32,283 nt of DNA, taken from positions 1 through 32,283 of the forward strand of contig SUWU01000023.1 in the NCBI GenBank assembly GCA_015061295.1, written 5' to 3'. Origin of the DNA: Lentimicrobiaceae bacterium. Its GTDB lineage: Bacteria; Bacteroidota; Bacteroidia; Bacteroidales; F082. Position 1 is the stretch's first letter. The number at the start of each line of letters is the position of its first letter. Position numbers and translations under genes: made by a program. The notes under the pieces are model-generated. The model saw only the letters and a program-made list of their open reading frames with translations, searched no databases and was not told the DNA's origin. This document shows, piece after piece, positions 7,861-17,103 of this stretch.

Positions 7861-9216
7861 ATGAAGAAAGTCCATTTTATCGCTATAGGCGGAAGCGCAA
7901 TGCATAACCTCGCGATAGCTCTCCATAGAAAAGGTTACGAGGTGACAGGTTCTGACGATGAAATCTTTGAGCCTTCAAGAACACGATTGAAAAATGAAGG
8001 TATATTACCTGATGAGATAGGTTGGCATCCAGAGAAACTCGATGACTCTTATGAGTCTGTTATTCTTGGAATGCACGCGCGTATCGATAATCCAGAGTTG
8101 ATACGTGCGCAAGAACTCGGTCTTAAAGTGTATTCTTATCCTGAATATCTTTATGAGCAAAGTAAAGATAAGACCCGTATCGTGATAGGTGGTAGTCATG
8201 GAAAAACGACAATAACATCTATGATTCTTCATGTGATGAAATATGCTGGCATAGAGACGGATTTTATGGTGGGAGCTCAACTTGAAGGTTTTGATGTGAT
8301 GGTACGTCTTAGCGAGACAGCAAAATATATGGTGATTGAAGGCGATGAATATCTTACTTCTCCAATAGATAGAGTGCCTAAGTTTCATAAATATCATCCT
8401 CATATAGCTGTTATCAGTGGGATAGGGTGGGATCATGTCAATGTTTTCCCTACATTCGACTCTTATCTTGAGCAGTTTAGAATTTACGTGGATACAATAG
8501 AAAATGGAGGTTGCCTTATCTATGATGATAATGATGCTGAGGCAAAAAAAATAGCAGCTAATGCAAAAGTGCCTACTTATGGCTATGATATTCATAAATA
8601 TATAACTGATGGCGAGAGCTCTTATCTGTTATTCAATGATAAGAGGATAAAAGTACAGGTCTTCGGTGAGCATAATATGAAGAATATCAACGCTGCATAT
8701 CATGTATGTAAACAAATCGGTATTGATGATGTTACATTCTACCAGGCTATATCTTCTTTTAAAGGCGCTTCACGTCGTCTCGAATTACTGTTTGAGAATA
8801 AAAGTAAGAATAACATGGTTTTTCGTGACTTCGCTCATGCTCCTTCAAAAGTGCTGGCAACGGTGAAAGCTCTGCGAGAACAATACTCTGAGAGGTTCTT
8901 GATGATTGTATTTGAACTACATACGTATAGTAGTTTGAGTGAAGTTTTTATAGATCATTATAGGAATTGTCTTGATAACTGCGATAAAGCTGTTGTGTTC
9001 TATGATCCTCATGCTGTGTCTATCAAGAAGTTGGATATGATGACAGATGAAAGGATAGTGGAAGGTTTCGCAAGAAAAGATATTAAAGTAGTTCATTCGA
9101 AAGCAGAACTACTTGATGTTCTAAATGATGTTCAGAAGGAAAATATTGTAGGTGGTTTTATGAGTTCTGGCGATTTCAATGGACTCACTGCCGATGACCT
9201 AAGAAAAATATTTTAA
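7861..9216 (+). CDS. mpl: Mpl-type UDP-MurNAc-peptide ligase
   Basis: A 451-residue Mur-ligase family enzyme. Mpl attaches the recycled tripeptide L-Ala-gamma-D-Glu-meso-DAP to UDP-MurNAc in the cytoplasm, using ATP. The N-terminal Rossmann-like domain begins HFIAIGGSAMHNLA, and the ATP loop GSHGKTT is at 111-117. VIEGDEY (about 166-172) supplies the metal-binding Glu, and the C-terminal domain starts around FKGASRRLELL, where the family has the R-R-L-E motif. The sequence follows the Bacteroidota version, often labelled peptidoglycan synthetase; MurC is the nearest alternative but normally differs in the opening motif. The start at 7861 is preferred over a TTG codon at 7843, because the latter lies in the terminator T-tract. 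Function in wall recycling would match the NamZ-like gene nearby. Confidence 0.9.
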   Translation: MKKVHFIAIGGSAMHNLAIALHRKGYEVTGSDDEIFEPSRTRLKNEGILPDEIGWHPEKLDDSYESVILGMHARIDNPELIRAQELGLKVYSYPEYLYEQSKDKTRIVIGGSHGKTTITSMILHVMKYAGIETDFMVGAQLEGFDVMVRLSETAKYMVIEGDEYLTSPIDRVPKFHKYHPHIAVISGIGWDHVNVFPTFDSYLEQFRIYVDTIENGGCLIYDDNDAEAKKIAANAKVPTYGYDIHKYITDGESSYLLFNDKRIKVQVFGEHNMKNINAAYHVCKQIGIDDVTFYQAISSFKGASRRLELLFENKSKNNMVFRDFAHAPSKVLATVKALREQYSERFLMIVFELHTYSSLSEVFIDHYRNCLDNCDKAVVFYDPHAVSIKKLDMMTDERIVEGFARKDIKVVHSKAELLDVLNDVQKENIVGGFMSSGDFNGLTADDLRKIF

Positions 9217-9279
9217 ATTATAAAGGGCTAAAGGAACACATAACACCTTTAACCCTTTAATCCTTTACCCTTTAACCCT
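9217..9279 (+). repeat. CCTTTAAC octamer array with inverted left arm
   Basis: The gap between the convergent mpl and rho stop codons is nearly all repeat. From 9246 there are CCTTTAAC, CCTTTAAT, CCTTTAC (7 nt), CCTTTAAC and a final partial unit that runs into the rho stop. The left arm 9221-9234 is an inverted copy pairing with 9246-9259 at 13 of 14 positions around an 11-nt loop. It may serve as a terminator. Confidence 0.93.
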
Positions 9280-11094
9280 TTATTTATCTATTGTTGCAAG
9301 GAACTCGTCGTTAGAATAAGTCTTTGACATTCTGTTTTTAAGGAACTCCATTGCTTCGACAGGTGTCATGTCGGCGAAGTGATTTCTGAGAGCCCACACC
9401 CTTGCGAGTGTACGTTCATCTACTAATAAGTCATCGCGGCGTGTTCCAGAAGCTACTATGTCGATAGCAGGGTAGATGCGTTTGTTCGACAAACGACGGT
9501 CTAACTGCAGCTCCATGTTGCCTGTTCCTTTAAATTCTTCGAAGATGACTTCGTCCATTTTAGAGCCAGTGTCTATCAGAGCGGTGGCGAGTATTGTGAG
9601 TGAGCCTCCGTTTTCGATGTTACGAGCTGCACCGAAGAAGCGTTTAGGTTTTTGAAGCGCATTAGCTTCTACACCGCCAGAGAGAACTTTGCCAGATGCA
9701 GGTGATACTGTGTTGTAGGCACGAGCTAAACGTGTGATGGAGTCTAATAAGATAACGACATCGTGACCACATTCTGTCAAGCGTTTCGCTTTCTCTAAGA
9801 CTATATTAGCTATCTTGACATGTTTCTCTGCAGGCTCGTCGAATGTTGATGAGATGACTTCAGCGTTGACGCTACGAGCCATATCAGTGACCTCTTCTGG
9901 TCGTTCATCGATTAACAATATGATGAGATATACCTCAGGGTGATTTGCTGCAATGGCATTAGCCACTTCTTTTAATAAGACTGTCTTACCAGTCTTAGGT
10001 TGTGCCACGATGAGGCCTCTCTGTCCTTTTCCAATAGGAGCGAAGAGATCCATGATGCGTGTAGATATTGAGCTACCTTTATGTCCTGTAAGATTAAACT
10101 TCTCAGTAGGGAATAATGGAGTTAGGAAATCGAATGGAATACGATCTCTTACTTGCTCGGGTGTTAATCCATTTATCCTGTTGACTTTGATAAGTGGGAA
10201 ATATTTCTCGCCAGACTTAGGTGGACGTATAATACCTTGAATGCTATCGCCTGTCTTAAGACCAAATAATTTTATCTGAGACTGTGACACGTAAATATCA
10301 TCAGGAGAGTTGAGATAATTATAGTCTGATGAACGCAGAAAACCATATCCGTCAGGCATGATTTCGATAACACCTTCTGCTTCAACAACAGCGTCAAACT
10401 CATTGATTATATCCTCTTTCTTATGATGATTAATATTTCCCTTATGACTGTCTGAATTGTTATCTGCTTGTGGTGCTGTCTCGTAAACTGCTTCTGTTTC
10501 TTCTACTACAGAAAGATTTACGACTTCTGTTTCTTCTATCTTTTCTTCTATAATATCTTCATTTATTACATCATCTACTACGACAGATTCTTTCTTAGTA
10601 TTCTTCTTCGTTGCATAAGAAACGTGCTGTACTTTATCTTGTTCTATATCATTGTCGATTGTAGTTTTTACAACATCTGTGCGTTTGCCTATTCTTGGAC
10701 GTTTCTCGCGCTTGGATTTTTTATCTTCTCCGCTATCTGCTTTGACATCTTCCTTTACCTCGACGATGCTATCATCTTTCTTGATTTGCTCAGTAAGCTC
10801 GTTCTCTGTTGCTTTAGCTTCTGTAACTTCTTCTGTGTCTTCTTTCTTCCCTGGCATCGATGTGGCTACTTTCTTTCCTTTTGTAGAAGTCTTATCCTTC
10901 ACGGTTCTCGGTCGTCTCGCTTTCTTCTCAGTAGTTTTTTTCTCACTGATGATGTCAGGGTGAATAGCCTGATGGTCAATGATAGAATATACAAGTTCTT
11001 CTTTGGTATGATTGATATTTTCTATACCTAACTGAAGTGCTATTTCTTTAAGTTCAACTAACGATTTTTCGTTGAGTTCATAAATGTCGTACAT
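9280..11094 (-). CDS. rho: Transcription termination factor Rho
   Basis: A 604-residue hexameric RNA helicase that ends transcription at Rho-dependent sites. Residues 1-43 form the RhoN (SAP-like) domain. About 45-235 is a long charged low-complexity insert rich in Lys and Glu, typical of Bacteroidota Rho and absent from the E. coli protein of about 419 residues. About 236-310 is the cold-shock-like RNA-binding domain ([14 protein letters not shown]). The ATPase core follows, with the Walker A loop AQPKTGKT at about 363-370, [10 protein letters not shown] (catalytic Glu and arginines), [15 protein letters not shown] (Walker B region and Q-loop) and [21 protein letters not shown] (R-loop region). 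All core motifs look intact. The upstream region holds a minus-strand TATATTTG box, giving a leader of about 100 nt, long enough for autogenous control, though none is demonstrated. Confidence 0.96.
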   Translation of the reverse strand: MYDIYELNEKSLVELKEIALQLGIENINHTKEELVYSIIDHQAIHPDIISEKKTTEKKARRPRTVKDKTSTKGKKVATSMPGKKEDTEEVTEAKATENELTEQIKKDDSIVEVKEDVKADSGEDKKSKREKRPRIGKRTDVVKTTIDNDIEQDKVQHVSYATKKNTKKESVVVDDVINEDIIEEKIEETEVVNLSVVEETEAVYETAPQADNNSDSHKGNINHHKKEDIINEFDAVVEAEGVIEIMPDGYGFLRSSDYNYLNSPDDIYVSQSQIKLFGLKTGDSIQGIIRPPKSGEKYFPLIKVNRINGLTPEQVRDRIPFDFLTPLFPTEKFNLTGHKGSSISTRIMDLFAPIGKGQRGLIVAQPKTGKTVLLKEVANAIAANHPEVYLIILLIDERPEEVTDMARSVNAEVISSTFDEPAEKHVKIANIVLEKAKRLTECGHDVVILLDSITRLARAYNTVSPASGKVLSGGVEANALQKPKRFFGAARNIENGGSLTILATALIDTGSKMDEVIFEEFKGTGNMELQLDRRLSNKRIYPAIDIVASGTRRDDLLVDERTLARVWALRNHFADMTPVEAMEFLKNRMSKTYSNDEFLATIDK

Positions 11095-11207
11095 AGAATT
11101 TTCCTTTTGTTGGTTTTTTTATTGAAGGAACTTTTATTTGAAAATATAGAAATAGAATTATTTCTACTTTAAAACAACAACCATTGTCGATTGTTCATTT
11201 GAATGTG

Positions 11208-11215
11208 CAAATATA
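11208..11215 (-). promoter_or_regulatory. -7 box for rho
   Basis: The minus strand reads TATATTTG, a full match to TAnnTTTG, about 113 nt upstream of the rho start codon. The 218-nt divergent gap (11095-11312) otherwise shows only A/T-rich sequence. Confidence 0.65.
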
Positions 11216-11284
11216 ATCATTTTCCTTGAAAAATATGATGTTTTTAAAGTTTTTTTAAAAAAATATTTTCTCGATAATAATTGT

Positions 11285-11292
11285 TATATTTG
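11285..11292 (+). promoter_or_regulatory. -7 box for DUF4293 gene
   Basis: TATATTTG matches TAnnTTTG, with its last base 21 nt before the start codon at 11313. Confidence 0.6.
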
Positions 11293-11312
11293 CACCATAA
11301 AAAATAATTATT

Positions 11313-11780
11313 ATGATACAAAGAATTCAATCAGTGTTTTTGTTCTTGGCAGTCGTTTTTGCCGGACTTTTATTTGCTACTCCGATAGCATCTTTCGACT
11401 ATGGTAATGATTTCATGACTTTAACAATTTTAGGTGTACAGAATCAACACGATGCTCTTTATTTCAGCAATACTTATTCTTTGCCTCTTTTAGCATTGAC
11501 AATATTGATGATTGTAATTCCACTTTTTACAATATTCAAATTTAAAAATCGTAACCTCCAATTGAAACTTTCTTCTTTGACAGTGTTTCTTAATGCTATC
11601 TTCTGTGGGTTGGTGTTTTTATATTATGTCTCAGATATTCAGAAGACTATCGCATCGGAGACTGTGGTTTATTCATTTGGCGCTTACATACCTCTCATTA
11701 ATATGGTACTTGCCGTGCTTGCAATGCGATGGATTAAGAAAGATATAGAACTGATAAAGTCTGTAGATCGTTTACGTTAA
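11313..11780 (+). CDS. DUF4293 membrane protein
   Basis: A 155-residue integral membrane protein. Four hydrophobic segments are visible, at about 7-25, 57-75, 85-105 and 121-140, with short polar ends. The opening MIQRIQSVFLFLA and the four-helix layout are characteristic of DUF4293, a family found in Bacteroidota. No function is known. The C-terminus is basic and probably cytoplasmic. It is a single-gene unit between its own -7 box and a bidirectional terminator shared with the convergent phosphoesterase gene. The family call is firm; nothing in the context suggests a role. Confidence 0.85.
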   Translation: MIQRIQSVFLFLAVVFAGLLFATPIASFDYGNDFMTLTILGVQNQHDALYFSNTYSLPLLALTILMIVIPLFTIFKFKNRNLQLKLSSLTVFLNAIFCGLVFLYYVSDIQKTIASETVVYSFGAYIPLINMVLAVLAMRWIKKDIELIKSVDRLR

Positions 11781-11782
11781 AT

Positions 11783-11814
11783 AAAAAAAATCCCGATACT
11801 TCGGGATTTTTTTT
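11783..11814. terminator. Bidirectional intrinsic terminator
   Basis: A perfect 14-bp inverted repeat (11783-11796 with 11801-11814, loop TACT) has an A-run on one side and a T-run on the other, so it works for both converging genes. Its right end touches the stop codon of the minus-strand phosphoesterase. Confidence 0.92.
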
Positions 11815-12308
11815 TAATATCTGTCGGCTTCGTAAATCTCTAAATTTGTTGCTTCTTTGCCGTCAATCTGAAACCTCAGCATAGTGACTTTTTTATGGAA
11901 GCCTTTCATCCCGGCGGCTCCTGGATTGAGATGTAGCAGATTTAACTTTGGATCTCTCATCACCTTTAATATATGTGAGTGTCCGCTGATGAAGATGTCT
12001 GGCCTCTCTTCTAAAAGCATCTGCCTTATTCCTGGCGCGTAGGCATTGGGGTAACCTCCTATATGTGTCATCACAACTTTAACATCTTCAACTTTGAAAA
12101 TCTGAAATTGAGGATAGTCGGCTCTAATCTCCCAGCCATCGATGTTGCCATAGACAGCCCTTAACTTCTTGAAAGCAGATAATTCTATAGCAACATCGTC
12201 ACTGCCAATATCTCCGGCATGCCATATCTCATCGCAATCTTTGAAAAAATCGTAGATTGAAGGATTAAGCCATCCGTGAGTGTCTGATAACAAGCCGATT
12301 TTTTTCAT
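11814..12308 (-). CDS. YfcE/MJ0936-family metallophosphoesterase
   Basis: A 164-residue cytoplasmic phosphoesterase of the calcineurin-like superfamily. All metal-ligand motifs are visible in order: SDTHG (Asp7 and His9), HAGDIG (about 36-41), YGNID (about 54-58), MTHIGG (about 79-84) and SGHSH (about 108-112). Size matches the YfcE/MJ0936 family, which hydrolyses simple phosphodiesters or phosphomonoesters in vitro; physiological substrates are mostly unknown. It is encoded 5 nt after the DUF3078 gene on the same strand, so the two are probably cotranscribed, although there is no obvious functional link between a cytoplasmic phosphatase and an outer-membrane protein. Confidence 0.9.
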   Translation of the reverse strand: MKKIGLLSDTHGWLNPSIYDFFKDCDEIWHAGDIGSDDVAIELSAFKKLRAVYGNIDGWEIRADYPQFQIFKVEDVKVVMTHIGGYPNAYAPGIRQMLLEERPDIFISGHSHILKVMRDPKLNLLHLNPGAAGMKGFHKKVTMLRFQIDGKEATNLEIYEADRY

Positions 12309-12313
12309 ATCAA

Positions 12314-13252
12314 TTAAGGAATCTTATATGAGATACCTACACTGAGAACTTCTTTGAATTGTAAGAATGAATCACTGTTCTCTACTATAGGTTTGATGTC
12401 TTCATCATATACTAAACGAGCTGTGATGTTGCAGTTCAACCAATCGTTGACTTTCAATACGAGTGCGTTGTCCCAGTCGAAGTCGAAACGGCATCCGTAT
12501 TTTTTACCGAGTGCGTTATGTTCTCTTTGTTGCATATAATCATAGAAAACGATGAGCTTAGAAGAGAATGTGACGTTCTTGAATATCTCGTAGTTGACAT
12601 TTGCTATCAACTGAGCACCAAGTTCCATACGAGTTTTCTTACCGTGTTTTACGAGGCTGTCGCCAATATATTCAGCAGCTGTAACACCGAAAGCACCAGC
12701 ATCAGCTAATTTTTGGTCGTTGACAATTGTCAATCTGCCAGAAGCAGGAGCGAGGTTTAACGAGAACCAGCTTGCTGGTGTATATTGAGCACCGAGACCT
12801 ACTGTCAAATAAGCAGGAGCGAGGAATGCTGAAATTCTGTTAGTACTATCAGAGTCGTATTTGAAACCATCAGCAAATTGTGTCTGGAAGTTGAGGTTCG
12901 CTGTGATATATAATTTTTCTTTTATCACATCGTAACCATATAAAGAACTTAAGTTGATACGGTCATCAGTTTTGACAGGTTTCTCATCAAAATCAAAGTA
13001 GCTGTAACCTAATGCTAAATCTAAGGTGTTGTCCCATTTCGACTTGCCATTGAGGTAATTCATGTTATATTTGAATGTACCTAATCCATTGACATTGTCT
13101 TGTCCACCGGCAGTCCAGTTGGAGAAATGGCTTTGAGAAACGTTAAGGCCTACGAAACCGCCGTGTGTCCAATTCTTTTTTTCTGCATCTTGTGCAAAAA
13201 TCACTTGTGAAGCAAAAAGCATCACCGTTAATGAAAGTAATAACTTTTTCAT
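12314..13252 (-). CDS. DUF3078 outer-membrane protein
   Basis: A 312-residue exported protein with a clear signal peptide (cleavage after VIFAQ). The mature part is rich in alternating aromatic and polar strands, begins with NWTHGGFVGLNVSQSHFSNW and ends with the short strand VGISYKIP, as outer-membrane beta-barrels do. These features match DUF3078, a Bacteroidota family of predicted outer-membrane proteins without a known substrate. The WTAGGQDNVNG segment after the first strand is also typical. It is first in a likely two-gene unit with the phosphoesterase. I see no convincing -7 box immediately upstream. Confidence 0.87.
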   Translation of the reverse strand: MKKLLLSLTVMLFASQVIFAQDAEKKNWTHGGFVGLNVSQSHFSNWTAGGQDNVNGLGTFKYNMNYLNGKSKWDNTLDLALGYSYFDFDEKPVKTDDRINLSSLYGYDVIKEKLYITANLNFQTQFADGFKYDSDSTNRISAFLAPAYLTVGLGAQYTPASWFSLNLAPASGRLTIVNDQKLADAGAFGVTAAEYIGDSLVKHGKKTRMELGAQLIANVNYEIFKNVTFSSKLIVFYDYMQQREHNALGKKYGCRFDFDWDNALVLKVNDWLNCNITARLVYDEDIKPIVENSDSFLQFKEVLSVGISYKIP

Positions 13253-13362
13253 AAAAATAAAATTTAATGATTATTAATGTTTATTAGATATTTACGGTAT
13301 TTTTATTAGTCAGCATAAAGAGGTCGCAATTTAACAAAAAGTTTTTAAACTGAAATATTTTT

Positions 13363-13392
13363 TTTGTAAAAAGGTTTTAATTGTTAAATTTG
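13363..13392 (+). promoter_or_regulatory. Promoter for rlmB (-33 and -7)
   Basis: TTTG at 13363-13366 is followed after 18 nt by TAAATTTG at 13385-13392, a good match to the Bacteroidota TTTG/TAnnTTTG promoter, 42 nt before the rlmB start codon. Confidence 0.7.
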
Positions 13393-13433
13393 TGCTTTGA
13401 AAATAAAATAACGAATGATTTAAATTTTTTGAG

Positions 13434-14165
13434 ATGAATAATAATATGTTTTTTGGCATTCACCCTGTTGAGGAGTTGATTAAGTCGGAGAAGGAAATTG
13501 AAAAGATTTTTGTTCAGACAGGATTACGTTCTCCGCAGATTTCAGAGATTGTGCATTATGCGCGTCAGAGTGGTGTTACAGTTCAGTATGTTCCATTAGA
13601 AAAGTTGAACCGTCTGACGAGGAAGAATCATCAGGGTATAGTGGCGTTTACTTGTCCTATCTCGTATCAGTTGATTGATGAGGTCGTTCCGATGATTTAT
13701 GATGAAGGTCGTATGCCTTTTATTGTGATATTGGATAGAGTTACTGATGTTCGTAACTTCGGTGCGATAGCGCGTACTTGTTATGCTGCGGGCGTCGATG
13801 CTATTGTAATTCCTTCACGTGGTTCTGCTCTTATCAATGGTGATGCAATGAAGACATCTGCGGGTGCTTTGTCGAATATTAATGTCTGCCGTGTAGATAA
13901 CATAAAGGATACTATTGATTTTCTGAAGAGCAGCGGAGTTAAAGTAGTTTCTATTTCAGAGAAAGGTAAGAAAAATATTTGGGAAGCTGATTTTAAAGAG
14001 CCTCTTGCAATTATCATGGGTTCTGAGGAAGATGGTATTAGCGAGGCTTATCTGAAGCGTTCTGATGAACATCTTTTAATACCGATGCCCGGTGATATTG
14101 ACTCGCTTAATGTCTCTGTCGCTACGGGTATTATTTGTTTTGAAGTGGTGCGACAGAGGTTGTAG
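13434..14165 (+). CDS. rlmB: 23S rRNA (guanosine-2'-O)-methyltransferase RlmB
   Basis: A 243-residue SpoU/TrmH-family (SPOUT) methyltransferase. RlmB transfers a methyl group from SAM to the 2'-O of G2251 (E. coli numbering) in 23S rRNA. An N-terminal RNA-binding substrate domain (about 5-75, beginning FGIHPVEELI) precedes the trefoil-knot catalytic domain. Its three family motifs are visible: LDRVTDVRNFGAIARTC (100-116), IIMGSEEDG (193-201) and IPMPGDIDSLNVSVA (216-230). Residues Asn108, Arg114, Glu198 and Asn226 sit at the expected conserved places. Closely related TrmH-family proteins modify other RNAs, but the N-terminal domain favours RlmB. It is probably monocistronic. Confidence 0.9.
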   Translation: MNNNMFFGIHPVEELIKSEKEIEKIFVQTGLRSPQISEIVHYARQSGVTVQYVPLEKLNRLTRKNHQGIVAFTCPISYQLIDEVVPMIYDEGRMPFIVILDRVTDVRNFGAIARTCYAAGVDAIVIPSRGSALINGDAMKTSAGALSNINVCRVDNIKDTIDFLKSSGVKVVSISEKGKKNIWEADFKEPLAIIMGSEEDGISEAYLKRSDEHLLIPMPGDIDSLNVSVATGIICFEVVRQRL

Positions 14166-14170
14166 AAATA

Positions 14171-14203
14171 AAAAAACAGCGTGAATCTCACGCTGTTTTT
14201 TTT
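14171..14203. terminator. Bidirectional intrinsic terminator
   Basis: A perfect 14-bp inverted repeat (14171-14184 with 14188-14201, loop ATC) with an A-run and a T-run at its ends, between the convergent rlmB and rplS. Confidence 0.92.
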
Positions 14204-14233
14204 GTTTAATTTTTATCGCTAAAGAAGCACGAT

Positions 14234-14590
14234 TTATTTTTTACGAGCTACTTCTTTGATTCTAGCTTTCTTACCACGTAAACCTCTGAGGTAGTAGATA
14301 CGAGCTCTTCTGACAGCACCTTCTTTATTCTTTTCGATGCTTTCAATCATAGGAGAAGAGATAGGGAAAATTCTTTCTACACCGACGTTACCTGAAATCT
14401 TTCTTACTGTGAATGTTGCATGTGAACCTTCGCTAGCACGTTGTATAACGACGCCTTGGAATTTCTGTAAACGTTCTTTATTACCTTCAACGATTTTGTA
14501 AGTTACAGTGATTGTATCACCAGCTTTAAACTGTGGAAAATCCTTAACTTTTACTTGATCTTCAACAAATTGAATTAACGCGTTCTTCAT
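14234..14590 (-). CDS. rplS: 50S ribosomal protein L19
   Basis: A 118-residue protein matching bacterial L19 along its length: an N-terminal helix (ALIQFVEDQV), the SH3-like barrel with the conserved GDTITVTYKIVEGNKERLQ and FQGVVIQR, then SGNVGVERIFPISSP and the basic C-terminal tail with YYLRGLRGKKARIKE. L19 sits at the interface of the 50S and 30S subunits. It lies on the same strand as trmD, as in many bacteria where rpsP-rimM-trmD-rplS form an operon. Here a 96-nt gap with its own -7 box separates them, so rplS can be transcribed independently. Confidence 0.97.
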   Translation of the reverse strand: MKNALIQFVEDQVKVKDFPQFKAGDTITVTYKIVEGNKERLQKFQGVVIQRASEGSHATFTVRKISGNVGVERIFPISSPMIESIEKNKEGAVRRARIYYLRGLRGKKARIKEVARKK

Positions 14591-14639
14591 TTCTGATATT
14601 ATTTATTTTGTTCTTTATTCCTCTTCTCGAAAAAGTGTG

Positions 14640-14647
14640 CAAATATA
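14640..14647 (-). promoter_or_regulatory. -7 box for rplS
   Basis: The minus strand reads TATATTTG, a full TAnnTTTG match, 49 nt before the L19 start codon and just past the trmD stop codon. Confidence 0.65.
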
Positions 14648-14686
14648 GAAATTTTTTAGATACAAATTACACTAATTTTACACTAA

Positions 14687-15376
14687 TTATTTTTTTTTCA
14701 AAATTTCATACATCTCAGGTCTGCGTTCTTTTGTTCTTTCTATGGCTTGTTGTAGTTTCCACTCGTTGATAATCATGTCATTGCCCGATAATAATACCTC
14801 TGGAACAGCCCATTCTTTATATACTCTTGGGCGTGTATAAACTGGGGGAGAGACTAATCCGTCTTGGAATGAGTCGGATAAAGCTGAGGTCTCATCGCCT
14901 AAAGCTCCAGGAATTAATCGCACTAAACTGTCTGTTAGCACTGCTGCACCTAACTCGCCACCTGATAATACATAGTTGCCAATGGAGATTTCTTTGGTTA
15001 TCAAATGTTCTCTGATTCTTTCATCTATGCCTTTGTAATGACCACATAAGATGATGATATTGTTATATAACGACATCTTATTGGCGAGAGGTTGTGTTAA
15101 CAATTCTCCATCTGGACTCATATATATGACTTCATCATATTCCCTTTCGGATTTTAAATGACTGATGCAGTTGTCAACAGGTTCTATCATCATCACCATT
15201 CCGGCTCCAGCGGAAAAGGCGTAGTCATCAACTTTCTTATGCTTATCGTTGCTATAATCTCTGAGATCGTGCAAGTTGATCTCAACGATGCCTTTCTGTA
15301 CAGCTCTTTTAATTATTGACTCTGTGAAAGGTCCTTCAAACATCTCTGGAAATATGGTGATAATATCTATTCTCAT
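14687..15376 (-). CDS. trmD: tRNA (guanine-N1)-methyltransferase TrmD
   Basis: A 229-residue SPOUT methyltransferase that makes m1G37 in tRNAs reading CNN codons, preventing +1 frameshifting. It opens with the family signature [13 protein letters not shown]. Knot motifs are visible: [11 protein letters not shown] (111-121) and [15 protein letters not shown] (131-145), followed by LPG-like [18 protein letters not shown] and SPPVYTRP. Usually the loop after VDDYAF reads GGGAGMVM; here it is SAGAGMVM, a mild variation. The ATG at 15376 is chosen over an in-frame upstream ATG at 15394, because the shorter form starts exactly at the family N-terminus and the longer one begins inside the -7 box. 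The leader would then be only about 10 nt. Confidence 0.95.
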   Translation of the reverse strand: MRIDIITIFPEMFEGPFTESIIKRAVQKGIVEINLHDLRDYSNDKHKKVDDYAFSAGAGMVMMIEPVDNCISHLKSEREYDEVIYMSPDGELLTQPLANKMSLYNNIIILCGHYKGIDERIREHLITKEISIGNYVLSGGELGAAVLTDSLVRLIPGALGDETSALSDSFQDGLVSPPVYTRPRVYKEWAVPEVLLSGNDMIINEWKLQQAIERTKERRPEMYEILKKK

Positions 15377-15391
15377 GGCAAATATTTGTTG

Positions 15392-15399
15392 CAAAATTA
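15392..15399 (-). promoter_or_regulatory. -7 box for trmD
   Basis: The minus strand reads TAATTTTG (TAnnTTTG). Its last base is 16 nt from the trmD start codon, implying a very short leader. Confidence 0.5.
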
Positions 15400-15435
15400 C
15401 TAAATATTATGATACCTTAGAAGCAAAATTATGCG

Positions 15436-15443
15436 TATTTTTG
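15436..15443 (+). promoter_or_regulatory. -7 box for subtilase gene
   Basis: TATTTTTG matches TAnnTTTG; its last base is 20 nt before the start codon at 15463. Confidence 0.55.
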
Positions 15444-15462
15444 CGATTACAAAGTTACAGTT

Positions 15463-17103
15463 ATGAAAAGAATCTATGTTGTTATTTTAATGCTCGTATT
15501 ATTCGACTTAAATGCACAGGTCGCTCCTGATAAATATTGGGTACAATTTACAGATAAAAATGGAACACCGTATAATATTGATAATCCTAAAGAGTTCCTA
15601 AGTGATCGTGCTATTCAGAGACGTTATGATTATGATATTGCCTTTGATGAGTATGACTTGCCTGTTAATCCTTCTTATCTTGAAGCTGTTGAGAATACAG
15701 GTGCTGTTATATTACATCCATCGAAATGGCTCAATGGTGTTACTATAGAGACATATGATAAATCGGTGTTGATGGCGATAGAAAAACTTCCTTTTGTAGA
15801 GAAAACTCGTATTTTGGAAGATGAGCCTTTGAAACAGATGCTGAAAGAGAAATCGTTTGACAATGAGCAACTCTTCGATATTGATGACACTAATCTTCAT
15901 CGCGATTATTACGGATATGCGTATAATCATATCAATCAACTCAATGGAATAGGATTACATGATATGGGTTATCGTGGCGAAGGTATGATAATAGGTGTAT
16001 GCGATGGTGGCTTTATTTGTGCTGATAGTCACGAGGCTTTTGCTTCTGCTTTTGAGGAAGGTCGTGTATTGTCGGTACGAGATTATTTATATAAAGGTGG
16101 TAATGTGTTTTCAGAGTCTGCTCATGGTACTTCATGCTGGGGCTTGATGGCAGGAGATGTTCCTGATAAGTATGTGGGAACAGCACCTGACGCGTCATAT
16201 GTCTTGTGTAGAACTGAAGATGTTAACAGAGAGAATGTCATCGAGGAATATAATTGGGTCTCAGCAGCAGAGTTCCTCGATAGTCTTGGAGTTGACGTGA
16301 TAAGTACTTCGTTAGCATATATATTTTTTGATGATGCAGAAATGGATCATGACTATCAGGATTTAGATGGAAAGACAGCTGTAATAACAATAGGAGCGGA
16401 GATAGCAGCATCGAGGGGTATATTGTGTATCAATGCTGCTGGAAATGATGGCGCTAATGCTTTCCCTTACATCGGCGCTCCTGCTGATGGAGAAAATGTC
16501 TTGACTGTTGGCGCTGTGGGCTCTGATGGTAATAGAGCATATTTTAGTTCTATAGGTCCTACTTATGATGGAAGGATAAAACCCGATGTAATGGCTTTTG
16601 GACATGGAGCAACTATCGCTGTGGGATGGGATAATTACAATGATGGTTCGGGAACTTCTTTTGCTTGTCCTGTGTTAGCGGGCATGGCCACATGTCTTTG
16701 GCAGGCGAATAAGCATCATCCAGCAAGCGCGATAAGAGATGTGCTTAGACAAAATGCTAATAATTCATCAAATCCTAATAATGAATATGGATACGGAATA
16801 CCTGATTTTATGCAGGCTTTAGAGTCGCTTTATGTAGAAGAAAAGACAGATGTTGCCGTAAAACCTCTCATTTCTGTATATCCTAATCCATCAAATGGAA
16901 ATGTAAATATCGATATTGATGTAGATGGTGATTTGAATATGAAGGTGTATGATGTGATGGGTAAAATGTTGTGTGATAATGTGATAAATAAATATAACAA
17001 GACAATGATGTCGGAAATGTTGATGAGCTTGAATGAAGGATTATATATTATCAATGTAGTGGGAGAGGAGAGAAGTCAGATTGTTAAATTTATTAAGTAT
17101 TAA
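15463..17103 (+). CDS. Secreted S8 (subtilisin-like) protease, T9SS cargo
   Basis: A 546-residue serine protease. A signal peptide (about 1-19, ending LNAQ) is followed by an inhibitor-like propeptide (about 22-120), with YWVQFTDKNGTPYNI and FLSDRAIQRR as in other Bacteroidota subtilases. The peptidase S8 domain covers about 150-455. The catalytic triad is complete: Asp181 in GVCDGGF, His221 in SAHGTSC and Ser399 in DGSGTSFACP, with Asn328 (AAGND) as the oxyanion residue. The last 75 or so residues (ISVYPNPSNGNVNIDI to SQIVKFIKY) form a type A T9SS sorting domain. It is therefore predicted to be secreted across the outer membrane and to degrade proteins at or near the cell surface. Natural substrates are not evident. 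It has its own promoter box. Confidence 0.93.
   Translation: MKRIYVVILMLVLFDLNAQVAPDKYWVQFTDKNGTPYNIDNPKEFLSDRAIQRRYDYDIAFDEYDLPVNPSYLEAVENTGAVILHPSKWLNGVTIETYDKSVLMAIEKLPFVEKTRILEDEPLKQMLKEKSFDNEQLFDIDDTNLHRDYYGYAYNHINQLNGIGLHDMGYRGEGMIIGVCDGGFICADSHEAFASAFEEGRVLSVRDYLYKGGNVFSESAHGTSCWGLMAGDVPDKYVGTAPDASYVLCRTEDVNRENVIEEYNWVSAAEFLDSLGVDVISTSLAYIFFDDAEMDHDYQDLDGKTAVITIGAEIAASRGILCINAAGNDGANAFPYIGAPADGENVLTVGAVGSDGNRAYFSSIGPTYDGRIKPDVMAFGHGATIAVGWDNYNDGSGTSFACPVLAGMATCLWQANKHHPASAIRDVLRQNANNSSNPNNEYGYGIPDFMQALESLYVEEKTDVAVKPLISVYPNPSNGNVNIDIDVDGDLNMKVYDVMGKMLCDNVINKYNKTMMSEMLMSLNEGLYIINVVGEERSQIVKFIKY

Noticed and set aside
10468..11031. 187-residue plus-strand frame opposite rho
   Set aside because: It is antisense to the low-complexity Lys/Glu-rich insert of Rho, which explains the Phe/Ser-rich open frame; it has no domain or promoter.
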